A DNA stretch of 34,398 bases, taken from Deltaproteobacteria bacterium (GTDB lineage: Bacteria; Desulfobacterota; DSM-4660; Desulfatiglandales; B25-G16). Location: the NCBI GenBank assembly GCA_019308645.1, contig JAFDHR010000004.1, forward strand, positions 1 to 34,398, read 5' to 3'. Below the pieces are notes generated by a model. That model saw only the letters and a program-made list of their open reading frames with translations. It ran no database searches and was not told the origin of the DNA. Positions 8,415 to 15,888 of this stretch are shown piece by piece. Position numbers and translations under genes: made by a program. The stretch's first letter is position 1. Every line of letters starts with the position of its first letter.

Positions 8415-9980
8415 TTAAAGAGGTATATTCCCATGTTTCTTGGAGGGTCTGGAAGGTTCACCCTTGTTTTCCAATATACCCAACGCCGAAATAAGCCGTT
8501 TCCGTGTATCCCTGGGATGGATGACGCCGTCAATGACCGATCGAGATGCCGAGTGGTAGGGTGTCAGGTAGATATCCTGGTACTCTTCCACCTTCTTATC
8601 AAAGAAGTCCTGAGGATTTTCGGCAGCAGCCAGTTCCCTCCGATAGAGAATTTTCACCGAGGGTTCTGCCCCGACCATTTGCATTTCTGCAGATGGCCAT
8701 GCAAAAACCTGATCAAAGCCGATCTGGTGAACCCCCATTGCCGGGATCGCCCCGCCATACATCTTTCTCAGGATCATGGAGATCTTTGGAACCGTCGCTT
8801 CGGTCCAGGCATAGAGCATCTTGGCTCCATGCCGGATAATACCGCCATGCTCTTGGCGGACACCAGGCAGAAAACCCGGCACATCTACCATGGTGATTAA
8901 TGGAATGTTAAAGATGTCGCAGGTTCGGATGAAGCGCGAGCCCTTGTCTGAGGAATCTATATCGAGACAGCCGCCAAGGAAGCGAGGGTTGTTGCCCACA
9001 AAACCAACGACCTGACCTCCCATGCGGGCAAAGCCAACCACCAGATTTTGCGCAAAATTAGGGTGGATCCCAAAAAATTCTCCGTCATCAACCACTGCTT
9101 TGATGACCTCTCGCATATCGTATGTTTTATGAATTTGGATGGGCACTATATCAATCAGTTCAGGGGTTTTCCTGTCCAGAGGATCAGTACATTTTTTTGT
9201 TGCCGGCTTTTCCCGGTTGTTTTGGGGCAAAAAATCGAGGAGACGCTTTATGGTATCCAAACACTCCTTGTCATTTTTAGCGGTCAAGTGGGTTACCCCG
9301 GATTTCGTGCTATGGACCTTGGCGCCCCCCAACTCCTCAAAAGAGACCTCTTCTCTGGTCACTTCTTTTATAACTGCGGGCCCTGTAATAAAGGCATGGG
9401 CGGTTTTTTCCACCTGAATAATAAAATCACACAAAGCGGCAGAGTAGACAGCCCCTCCCGTGCAATCACCCATGATAGCAGCAATCTGTGGGACAATTCC
9501 TGAATTGAGAGTATTCTGGTAAAACATGCCGGTAACACCATAGACGTTGTCCATGCCTTCATGAATGCGGGCCCCGGCAGAGTCGTTCAGACAGATCACC
9601 GGAACACTATATTCCCTGGCGAGTTTCAGGATGTAATGGATCTTGGCGCCATGGGTTTTGCCAGTGGAACCACCAAGAACCGTGGCATCTTCTGAATAGA
9701 CAAAAACAGTTCGTCCATTGATCGTTCCGTGTCCGGTGACAACACCATCGCCAAGAAACTTTTTTTCGTCCATGCCGAAATCCTGGCACTGATGCTCTGC
9801 AAGCATGTTCAGTTCCACGAAACTTCCCGGATCCATGATGTAGTCGATCCGCTCCCGTGCCGTCATTTTTCCCATGTCACGTTGTTTTTGAAGGCGTTTT
9901 CCCCCCCCGCCCAACACGGCTTCGGCCTCTTTGGCCTGAAGCTTGGCAAGCTCTTTTTCCCAGGTTTTTTTATATGCCAT
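8415..9980 (-). CDS. mmdA: Acyl-CoA carboxyltransferase (propionyl-CoA carboxylase beta / methylmalonyl-CoA decarboxylase alpha type)
   Basis: Crotonase-fold carboxyltransferase of 521 residues that moves a carboxyl group between carboxybiotin and propionyl-CoA/methylmalonyl-CoA. The N-half shows GDGVVTGHGTINGRTVFVYS, NDSAGARIHEG and the oxyanion-hole segment CTGGAVYS; the C-half has MYGGAIPAMG and ends in the typical KHGNIPL. It starts at an ATG with AAGGAGG upstream and follows mce by 71 bases, almost certainly in one operon. No biotin carboxylase or biotin carrier gene is in the window, so partners must lie elsewhere and the direction cannot be fixed: propionyl-CoA carboxylase, transcarboxylase or Na+-dependent decarboxylase. 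Confidence 0.93.
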   Translation of the reverse strand: MAYKKTWEKELAKLQAKEAEAVLGGGGKRLQKQRDMGKMTARERIDYIMDPGSFVELNMLAEHQCQDFGMDEKKFLGDGVVTGHGTINGRTVFVYSEDATVLGGSTGKTHGAKIHYILKLAREYSVPVICLNDSAGARIHEGMDNVYGVTGMFYQNTLNSGIVPQIAAIMGDCTGGAVYSAALCDFIIQVEKTAHAFITGPAVIKEVTREEVSFEELGGAKVHSTKSGVTHLTAKNDKECLDTIKRLLDFLPQNNREKPATKKCTDPLDRKTPELIDIVPIQIHKTYDMREVIKAVVDDGEFFGIHPNFAQNLVVGFARMGGQVVGFVGNNPRFLGGCLDIDSSDKGSRFIRTCDIFNIPLITMVDVPGFLPGVRQEHGGIIRHGAKMLYAWTEATVPKISMILRKMYGGAIPAMGVHQIGFDQVFAWPSAEMQMVGAEPSVKILYRRELAAAENPQDFFDKKVEEYQDIYLTPYHSASRSVIDGVIHPRDTRKRLISALGILENKGEPSRPSKKHGNIPL

Positions 9981-10051
9981 GGTCCTGTTCCTCCTTTTCC
10001 CGGAGATGAAAACCTTTCATGAATGCTTTCGGTTCGACGGCGGGGTGCATT

Positions 10052-10456
10052 CTACTCTTGTCCGGTCTGGATCAACTCGATTAAAACCCCAAAGGTACTT
10101 TTAGGGTGGATGAACGCCACAAGCTCCTTGTGGGCATTGAGATAGGGTTTTTCATTAATAAGTTTGACTCCTTTGTCCCTAAGACGGTCCAGTTCGGCCT
10201 GAATGTCATCAACTTCAAGGGCAATATGATGTATCCCCTGTCCCTTCTTTTTGATAAATTTGGCAACCTGTCCCTCAGGGGTGGTAGACTGAAGAAGTTC
10301 CAGGTCGGCACCCTCATTAAAGGGGATAAATGAGAAAACCAATTCGCCGAAATTTTCCTGCTCCAAAATGGGCAGAGCAAAGTTTTCTCGAAAAAAAATG
10401 CTGGCCTCCTTCAGGTTATCTACAGCTAGACCAATGTGACTGATTTTTTTTATCAC
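10052..10456 (-). CDS. mce: Methylmalonyl-CoA epimerase
   Basis: A 134-residue VOC-fold (glyoxalase/bleomycin-resistance superfamily) enzyme interconverting (R)- and (S)-methylmalonyl-CoA. The metal-binding set fits: H7 in ISHIGLAV, Q56 in LELLQST, H77 in GIHHIALEVDD and E127 in GVLIELIQ. The start codon is GTG, supported by a strong GGAGGG site; translation reads MIKKISH. It heads the mce-mmdA transcript, directly downstream of a good minus-strand promoter, and faces the GntR-mutase operon across the divergent gap. That context makes epimerase far more likely than another VOC protein. Confidence 0.93.
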   Translation of the reverse strand: MIKKISHIGLAVDNLKEASIFFRENFALPILEQENFGELVFSFIPFNEGADLELLQSTTPEGQVAKFIKKKGQGIHHIALEVDDIQAELDRLRDKGVKLINEKPYLNAHKELVAFIHPKSTFGVLIELIQTGQE

Positions 10457-10597
10457 TTCAGATCCCTCCTTCTTTTATGAGCAAGGTCGCTTTTTTCCAA
10501 ATCAAAGAGTTGCTTTTTTAGAGGAGCCTTACTTTGAGCTACGTTCTTTTAGGAAATAGGTTATTATCATTTCTTTTGAGATTGCATTAAATAATGG

Positions 10598-10624
10598 ATT
10601 ATATTTTATTGAAAAACATGTCAA
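10598..10624 (-). promoter_or_regulatory. Candidate sigma-70 promoter for mce-mmdA
   Basis: On the minus strand a perfect TTGACA (10624-10619) is followed 15 bases later by a perfect TATAAT (10603-10598). The spacer is shorter than the usual 17, but both boxes are consensus. It lies about 140 bases upstream of the mce start. The 10457-10823 gap is otherwise AT-rich, and the short frame at 10649-10861 in it is rejected as a gene. Confidence 0.55.
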
Positions 10625-10741
10625 GAGAAAATTTAGAAGGTTGGATTATTAGGCGCCAATATGTTGATAACGCATAAAAGTATATAAAATACAATATGTT
10701 AAATAATATAATAAATTGTTGGATAGCAGGTATATTTTTTC

Positions 10742-10770
10742 TTGACACCAGTTAGTTATTAAATTAAATT
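10742..10770 (+). promoter_or_regulatory. Candidate sigma-70 promoter for gntR-mutase operon
   Basis: TTGACA at 10742-10747, a 17-base spacer, then TAAATT at 10765-10770, about 55 bases before the regulator's start codon. The -35 is consensus, the -10 only fair. With the minus-strand promoter at 10598-10624 this gives a divergent pair that one GntR protein could control. Confidence 0.5.
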
Positions 10771-10823
10771 TTGAATTAAATTTAAGAATTGAAGCACATC
10801 CAATAAATAATAAAGCAGACATC

Positions 10824-11534
10824 ATGGCGATCAAAATGTTCCTCAAGTCAAGCAATAACAATCAATCCAAAACCTTGATCGAGGAAGCCTACCGAAAAAT
10901 CAAACAGATGATTTTTGAGCAAAAATTCGCCCCTGGCCAGAGGCTGGTGAATAAAGATCTCGTTGATACGCTTAATATGTCGCGAACGCCAATTATTAAT
11001 GCGCTGAATCGATTGGTGCAGGATGGGTTTGTAGGTTTTGAGAGTTTTCGTGGGTTCTACATAAGGCCTATAGATCACCAGGAAGTGTGGGATGCCTTCG
11101 GAGTACGCGAAGCCCTTGAAGCGTATACGGTGGAGCAGGCCATCAAATTGGCTGATGCCGGTGATATGGCAATATTGGAAGAAAAACTCCATCAACATGA
11201 ACAATATATACCTCATTATTACACCCAAAAAAAGTTCTTATTGGATTCAGAATTCCATCTTCAGATAGCCGTGATGGCAAAGAACCGTGTTCTGAAATGG
11301 CTGTTAAAGAGAAACTTCGAACATATTTTCCTGCGCGCCAGATTGGATAATTATGATCCTCGGAGAATGGCATCCTCCGCCCAGGAACATCATAGACTTA
11401 TCCTGAGGATGAAAAAAAAGGACGTTATAGGGAGCATTGAACTCATTCGAAACCATATCCAAAAGGCGAGGGATCACGTCATCAGATGTTTGTCCGAGGA
11501 AGAGCCGGGCGAAGTGAAATTAGCCTCATTTTAA
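10824..11534 (+). CDS. GntR-family regulator with FCD ligand domain
   Basis: A 236-residue FadR-subfamily regulator. The winged helix occupies roughly residues 15-83 (QRLVNKDLVDTLNMSRTPI is the recognition region), and the all-helical FCD domain follows, beginning around the DAFGVREALEAYTVEQA stretch. FCD domains usually bind small carboxylates or acyl-CoAs and release DNA. It is 10 bases upstream of the mutase gene and so almost surely cotranscribed with it, and it faces mce-mmdA across the gap. It is therefore the best candidate regulator of the whole methylmalonyl-CoA module, probably with autoregulation. The ribosome-binding site before the ATG is poor; an alternative ATG lies 5 codons in. 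Confidence 0.92.
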   Translation: MAIKMFLKSSNNNQSKTLIEEAYRKIKQMIFEQKFAPGQRLVNKDLVDTLNMSRTPIINALNRLVQDGFVGFESFRGFYIRPIDHQEVWDAFGVREALEAYTVEQAIKLADAGDMAILEEKLHQHEQYIPHYYTQKKFLLDSEFHLQIAVMAKNRVLKWLLKRNFEHIFLRARLDNYDPRRMASSAQEHHRLILRMKKKDVIGSIELIRNHIQKARDHVIRCLSEEEPGEVKLASF

Positions 11535-11544
11535 AGGTAGGATC

Positions 11545-13215
11545 ATGAACAAGATAATAGACAGTTTGGGACAATGGCAAAACACAACGCTTAAGAAAGT
11601 ATTGGACAAGTCCCCTGAAAGGGAGGATGTCTTTAGGACCGAAAGTGGTATTCCTGTGAAAAGACTCTATACCCCACTGGACCTGGAGGATATTGATTAC
11701 GAGAGTGAACTGGGTTTCCCCGGTGAATATCCTTACACAAGGGGAGTATACCCAACCATGTATCGCGGGCGTCTCTGGACCATGAGGAACTATGCCGGGT
11801 TCGGTACGGCGGAGGACACAAACAGACGATATCGGTATCTTTTAGAGCAGGGTATGGTGGGTTTATCTATGGCCTTTGATCTTCCCACCCAACTTGGCTA
11901 TGATTCTGACGATCCTCTATCAGAGGGAGCTGTGGGGCGGGTAGGGGTTGCTGTAGATTCCCTTGCTGACATGGAGACAATTTTCGATGGCATTCCATTG
12001 GACAAGGTTTCGACCTCTATGACCATCAATGCCCCTGCAACCGTTTTATTGGCCATGTACATTGCTGCTGGAGAGAAGCAGGGTATCCCTCAAGAAAAGC
12101 TGATGGGTACAACCCAGAACGATATCCTAAAAGAATTTATCGCCAGAGGAACCTATATCTTCCCGCCTGAGCCGAGCATAAAACTTGTTTTAGATATTGT
12201 TGAACATTGTGCCCAACATATTCCAAGGTGGAATACCCTTAACATCGCCGGATATCATTTTAGAGAAGCGGGTGCCAACGCCATCCAGGAACTGGCATTC
12301 ACCCTTGCGGATGCCATCACTTACATCGAAAAGGCCCAGGAAAGAGGGCTCGAGGTGGACTATTTTGCTCCCCGCCTGTCTTATAGCCTTGGATGTTATA
12401 TGGACCTGTTTGAGGAGGTTGCTAAGTATCGCGCTGCGCGAAGGTTGTTCGCAAGAATCATGAAGGATCGCTTCCAGGCCAAAGATCCAAGGAGTTATTT
12501 ATTCCGGATTTTTACTGGCTCCTGCGGGTCCACGTTGGTGAGTCAACAACCCATAAGTAATATTGTAAGAGTGACAATGCATGCACTTATGGGCATCTTA
12601 GGTGGTGATCAGGCCATTCATACGGCCTGCTGGGATGAAGGATACGCTCTCCCGTCTGAGGATTCCGCCAGAATCGCCTTAAGAACACAGCAGATTCTTG
12701 CCCACGAATGCGGGCTCTGTAATACCATCGATCCTTTGGCCGGATCCTATTATGTGGAGACACTCACCAATGAAATTGAAAAAAGGGCCTCTGATTATCT
12801 GAAGAAGATAGATGATATGGGTGGCATGCTCAGAGCTATTGAGAATGGATTTGTATTTAGGGAAATCCAGAAATCGAGTGTCAAATTTCAAGAGCGAGTC
12901 GACAGTGGTGAGCGGGTCATTGTTGGGCTAAATAAATTTGTCATGCCAGAGGAAAAGGACGTGGAGGAACAGGATATCTTTGAAGTCGATGAGGAAGTGG
13001 AAGACTTCCAGAAGGAGAAACTGGCCAGAGTCAAGGCTGAGAGGATGGAAAGCGATATTAAGCAAACATTGAACAGGCTTGAGCTTGCCATCGATCGGGA
13101 CGAGAATCTAATGCCCCATATCATTGAGGCGGTCAAGTGTTATGCCACTATTGGTGAGATCTGTGGTGTTATGAGGCAGAAGTGGGGCGAATTCAGGGCG
13201 CCCGCTTATATCTAA
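11545..13215 (+). CDS. Methylmalonyl-CoA mutase, catalytic (substrate-binding) subunit
   Basis: Adenosylcobalamin-dependent mutase catalytic chain, 556 residues, interconverting succinyl-CoA and (R)-methylmalonyl-CoA. It lacks the fused C-terminal B12 domain, which is encoded next door. The core contains YRGRLWTMRNYAGFGTAED, GLSMAFDLPTQLGYDSDDP, GTTQNDILKEFIARGTY and DPLAGSYYVE. The two residues that contact the substrate carboxylate in methylmalonyl-CoA mutase are retained (Y83 in RNYAG, R201 in FIARGTY); isobutyryl-CoA mutases carry Phe and Gln there. This supports methylmalonyl-CoA specificity. The ATG follows GGTAGG. No MeaB/ArgK-type GTPase chaperone gene is in the window. Confidence 0.94.
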   Translation: MNKIIDSLGQWQNTTLKKVLDKSPEREDVFRTESGIPVKRLYTPLDLEDIDYESELGFPGEYPYTRGVYPTMYRGRLWTMRNYAGFGTAEDTNRRYRYLLEQGMVGLSMAFDLPTQLGYDSDDPLSEGAVGRVGVAVDSLADMETIFDGIPLDKVSTSMTINAPATVLLAMYIAAGEKQGIPQEKLMGTTQNDILKEFIARGTYIFPPEPSIKLVLDIVEHCAQHIPRWNTLNIAGYHFREAGANAIQELAFTLADAITYIEKAQERGLEVDYFAPRLSYSLGCYMDLFEEVAKYRAARRLFARIMKDRFQAKDPRSYLFRIFTGSCGSTLVSQQPISNIVRVTMHALMGILGGDQAIHTACWDEGYALPSEDSARIALRTQQILAHECGLCNTIDPLAGSYYVETLTNEIEKRASDYLKKIDDMGGMLRAIENGFVFREIQKSSVKFQERVDSGERVIVGLNKFVMPEEKDVEEQDIFEVDEEVEDFQKEKLARVKAERMESDIKQTLNRLELAIDRDENLMPHIIEAVKCYATIGEICGVMRQKWGEFRAPAYI

Positions 13216-13235
13216 TTCATTGAGATTCAAAATGG

Positions 13236-13643
13236 ATGTCTAACGTGGGAAAAAGAAAAATAAGGGTGTTGATTGCTAAGGTTGGTCTGGACGGCCATGA
13301 TCGGGGCGCAAAAATTGTGGCCCATAATTTGAGGAATGCGGGCATGGAGGTCATTTATACCGGCATAAGACAGACCGCTAATCAAGCCATTAACGCAGTC
13401 ATTCAGGAAGATGTAGATGTGTTGGGCCTCAGTTTTCTCTCCGGTGATCACATGGTTTTAGTGCCCAAAGTGATGCAGGGGCTCAAAGAAAAGGGGAGGC
13501 AAGACGTCAAAGTGCTTGTGGGGGGCATCATTTTGAAACGACATATACCGGAACTCATGAAAATGGGGGTTCAAAAGGTGTTCCTACCAGGAACCCCTCC
13601 AAATGAAATTGTTAAATATGTCAAGAAGAATGCGCCTGAATAA
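13236..13643 (+). CDS. Methylmalonyl-CoA mutase, B12-binding subunit
   Basis: Stand-alone cobalamin-binding subunit, 135 residues with a Rossmann-like fold. The base-off/His-on motif DxHxxG is D19-G-H21-D-R-G24, so H21 is the lower cobalt ligand. The GLSFLSGDH and VGGIIL segments match the SxL and GG motifs that cradle the nucleotide tail. It follows the catalytic subunit by 20 bases and completes the mutase. Separate small subunits of this kind are common in archaea and in strictly anaerobic bacteria. Confidence 0.95.
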   Translation: MSNVGKRKIRVLIAKVGLDGHDRGAKIVAHNLRNAGMEVIYTGIRQTANQAINAVIQEDVDVLGLSFLSGDHMVLVPKVMQGLKEKGRQDVKVLVGGIILKRHIPELMKMGVQKVFLPGTPPNEIVKYVKKNAPE

Positions 13644-13749
13644 TAATATGGCTCGGCCTAACAAATTTAATATTATTGAAAAGATGAGGGCGAGGTTTGT
13701 GGTGGCGCTAAATATTTAACAGGATCAACAATAAGAAAGGATATTTAAA

Positions 13750-14670
13750 ATGATCATCGATGCCCATGTACATCTGATCGTACCAGGCTTTGTGAAAAGC
13801 AAGTTTATCTTAGGGAATGCACGAATGGCCTCGAATATCTACAACAGGGTTCACGGTACGAAAATAACGCCGAGTGAATACATTAATCTTTTGAAGGCCA
13901 GGGTTGACCCCGATTGCAGCAAGTTGGTCGGAATTATGGACAAATCAGGAATAGACAAAAGCGTCATATTTGGAGTGGATTGGGCCTATGCCGTCACCGG
14001 CGAGCCAAGGGTCAGCAACAGAGAGCAGAATCGCATCCATGCAGAAATGGCAAAAAAATATGAGGGTCGGCTTATCCCGCTATCGGCACTCGATCCCAGG
14101 CGACCTGATGCCATGGATCAGGCCAAGGAGGCTATCGAGGAATTTGGGATGAGGGGTTTTAAGCTTCACCCATCGGCCGGTTTTTCCCCGAATGATCCTG
14201 TCTGTTATCCCCTTTATGAGAAATGTGCTGACTGGGGTGTACCGATTGTCTTTCACAGCGGCGGGATTGAGTTTAATTGGGAATACGGTCAGCCAATCCA
14301 TATTGCCTCTGCCGCGGAGCATTTTCCTGAAGTTAAGATGGTCATGGCCCATGCAGGATTGGAGTCATGGGACCAGGCGCGGTTGGCTGCGACGGCCCTG
14401 GCGAATGTGTATGTGGATATTTCGATACGGCAGCTTGATTACCGTGTGAACCGTGAGGGGTTTTACCGCTGGTTGAGGGACTTTGTTGACTGGGCGACAC
14501 CCTGGAAGGTCATGTTTGCAAGTGACACCCCCATGCCGACCTTTTGGGTCCCTCAGGATGAATGGGTAAAGGCTATAAAGGATCCGGATACGGATATCCC
14601 GTTCACGAAGGAGGAGATTGAGATTATCATGGGGAAGGCCGCCCAGGTGGTTTTCAATGTTGAGAAATAG
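13750..14670 (+). CDS. Amidohydrolase-2 (ACMSD-type) metal-dependent hydrolase or decarboxylase
   Basis: A 306-residue TIM-barrel protein of the amidohydrolase_2 family. Metal and catalytic positions are visible: H6 and H8 in DAHVH, H140 in KLHPSAG, H169 in VFHSGG, H201 in MAHAGLE and D259 in FASDTPMP. The family includes non-oxidative decarboxylases of aromatic acids (gamma-resorcylate, 2,3-dihydroxybenzoate, 5-carboxyvanillate) as well as lactone and amide hydrolases. The next genes include an aryl-acid AMP ligase, so a ring-acid substrate is plausible, but that is inference. It lies 106 bases after the mutase subunit with its own AAAGGA site, and may be in the same transcript. Confidence 0.85.
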   Translation: MIIDAHVHLIVPGFVKSKFILGNARMASNIYNRVHGTKITPSEYINLLKARVDPDCSKLVGIMDKSGIDKSVIFGVDWAYAVTGEPRVSNREQNRIHAEMAKKYEGRLIPLSALDPRRPDAMDQAKEAIEEFGMRGFKLHPSAGFSPNDPVCYPLYEKCADWGVPIVFHSGGIEFNWEYGQPIHIASAAEHFPEVKMVMAHAGLESWDQARLAATALANVYVDISIRQLDYRVNREGFYRWLRDFVDWATPWKVMFASDTPMPTFWVPQDEWVKAIKDPDTDIPFTKEEIEIIMGKAAQVVFNVEK

Positions 14671-14717
14671 TGCATTTCTGTAAAGAAATGGAGTAACAGA
14701 AACACACTGGAGAGCTT

Positions 14718-15389
14718 ATGGGAGATATTATAGATGTCATAACCACTCGGAAAAGCATCAGGAGGTATAAGCCGGATGCTGTCCCTGATGAGATGATCGA
14801 TAAGATCCTTGAGGCCGCAAGGTGGGCACCTACGGGTGAAAATTATCAGCCCTGGAGATTTATCGTCATCCAGGATCCTGAAACGAAGAATAAAATAGGG
14901 CGATTGGCAAAACTTGGAAGCGGATCAAGGATGACTGCCTGGTACTGCCTGGGTGAGATGCAGGAGAGATTTGAAAAGATCAAAGATCCTGTAAAAAAGG
15001 CAGAGGTTTTGAGGTTTATGTATTCCGGAGAGGTTTCTGAGTTTGCAAAGCATGCACCGCTGGTTATCGCCGTGATTGGGACCTTAATGGAGGGATCAGT
15101 GGATGTGCCCTATGACCTATCAGCAGCCATAGAAAACATGCTCCTGGAGGCTCACTCCCTTGGTTTGGGTGCCTGTTGGGTACACGGTCCGGTTGCCAGT
15201 ACAAGGGATGCAAAGAAATTTAAGGAGATCCTGAAGATCCCGACTGGCATGGGAGAGTATAAGGTCATTGCCTATGTTGCCATCGGTTGGCCGGCGGAAG
15301 AACGAAAACACCCAAGGCCAAAGAGGCCACTTGAAGAGATGGTTTACTGGGAAGAATTTGGGAGGAAAGAGAGACCTGAATATGAATAA
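14718..15389 (+). CDS. Nitroreductase-family FMN protein
   Basis: A 223-residue member of the FMN-dependent nitroreductase superfamily. The N-terminal TTRKSIRRYKPD is the phosphate-gripping FMN motif, WAPTGENYQPWRFIVI follows, and the central GLGACWVHGP segment is typical. Members reduce nitro groups, quinones or enones, or act in flavin and cofactor metabolism. In this operon the role may be an NAD(P)H-dependent reduction of a ring or enoyl intermediate, but nothing in the sequence proves it. GGAGAG precedes the ATG. Its 3' end overlaps the next gene by 8 bases. Confidence 0.88.
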   Translation: MGDIIDVITTRKSIRRYKPDAVPDEMIDKILEAARWAPTGENYQPWRFIVIQDPETKNKIGRLAKLGSGSRMTAWYCLGEMQERFEKIKDPVKKAEVLRFMYSGEVSEFAKHAPLVIAVIGTLMEGSVDVPYDLSAAIENMLLEAHSLGLGACWVHGPVASTRDAKKFKEILKIPTGMGEYKVIAYVAIGWPAEERKHPRPKRPLEEMVYWEEFGRKERPEYE

Positions 15390-15864
15390 GATGGAGTATT
15401 GTAATGACATTATGGTCAGGTTAGAGGAGCTTCTTTTTCATGAGTTGTCAGGTTGCGCTGCCTGGAAGGTGGAGTTGGTAGGTATTGACTTCATTCAGTC
15501 TAAAGAGATCAAGGGGAATACCCCGGACGAGGTGGTTCAGAACTGTATTCAGGAGATTACAGCTGCAGGGCTTGTGAAGGAGATGACTTACTCAATTGGT
15601 GGAAGAGACATTAAGCTTGAGCTGACAATGAAGGATTGCCTTCACCTACCAAAGGAGGTCAAGCTAAAAAAAGATGGTGTCAAACCCTACATTTGCCCAA
15701 TTACCAATATGATTTTAGATCAATTAATTGAAAAGCTCAATTTTGAAACGACCTTTATGGCAGAGGTCAGTATTGATGAAAAGAGTGGAGAATGCAAAAC
15801 CACAAGTGCAATATATGAGGATGAGCACAAGATAGGCTTGGTCTCCGATTGGTCGGGAGAATAA
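15382..15864 (+). CDS. Unassigned Cys-containing protein, 160 residues
   Basis: I do not recognise a family with confidence. The protein is soluble, without signal peptide or membrane segment, and has six cysteines (C7, C25, C55, C86, C105, C138). The most motif-like parts are DCLHLPKE around C86, PYICPIT around C105 and SGEC at C138, spaced like a possible metal or cofactor site. This loosely resembles small V4R or methanogen-output-type sensor domains, which is only a hint. It overlaps the nitroreductase gene by 8 bases and lies 24 bases before the AMP ligase, so all three should be co-translated. A second ATG three codons in (15391) is an equally possible start. Confidence 0.8.
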   Translation: MNKMEYCNDIMVRLEELLFHELSGCAAWKVELVGIDFIQSKEIKGNTPDEVVQNCIQEITAAGLVKEMTYSIGGRDIKLELTMKDCLHLPKEVKLKKDGVKPYICPITNMILDQLIEKLNFETTFMAEVSIDEKSGECKTTSAIYEDEHKIGLVSDWSGE

Positions 15865-15888
15865 CAGTGCTGCAGAGGGGGTGCAATA

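Noticed and set aside
8315..8533. 72-codon minus-strand frame at the end of mmdA
   Set aside because: Mostly a shadow of the mmdA 3' end in another frame; the in-context 44-codon frame is the better candidate.
10649..10861. 70-codon minus-strand frame in the divergent gap
   Set aside because: AT-rich, overlaps the promoter region and the start of the GntR gene, and has no ribosome-binding site.
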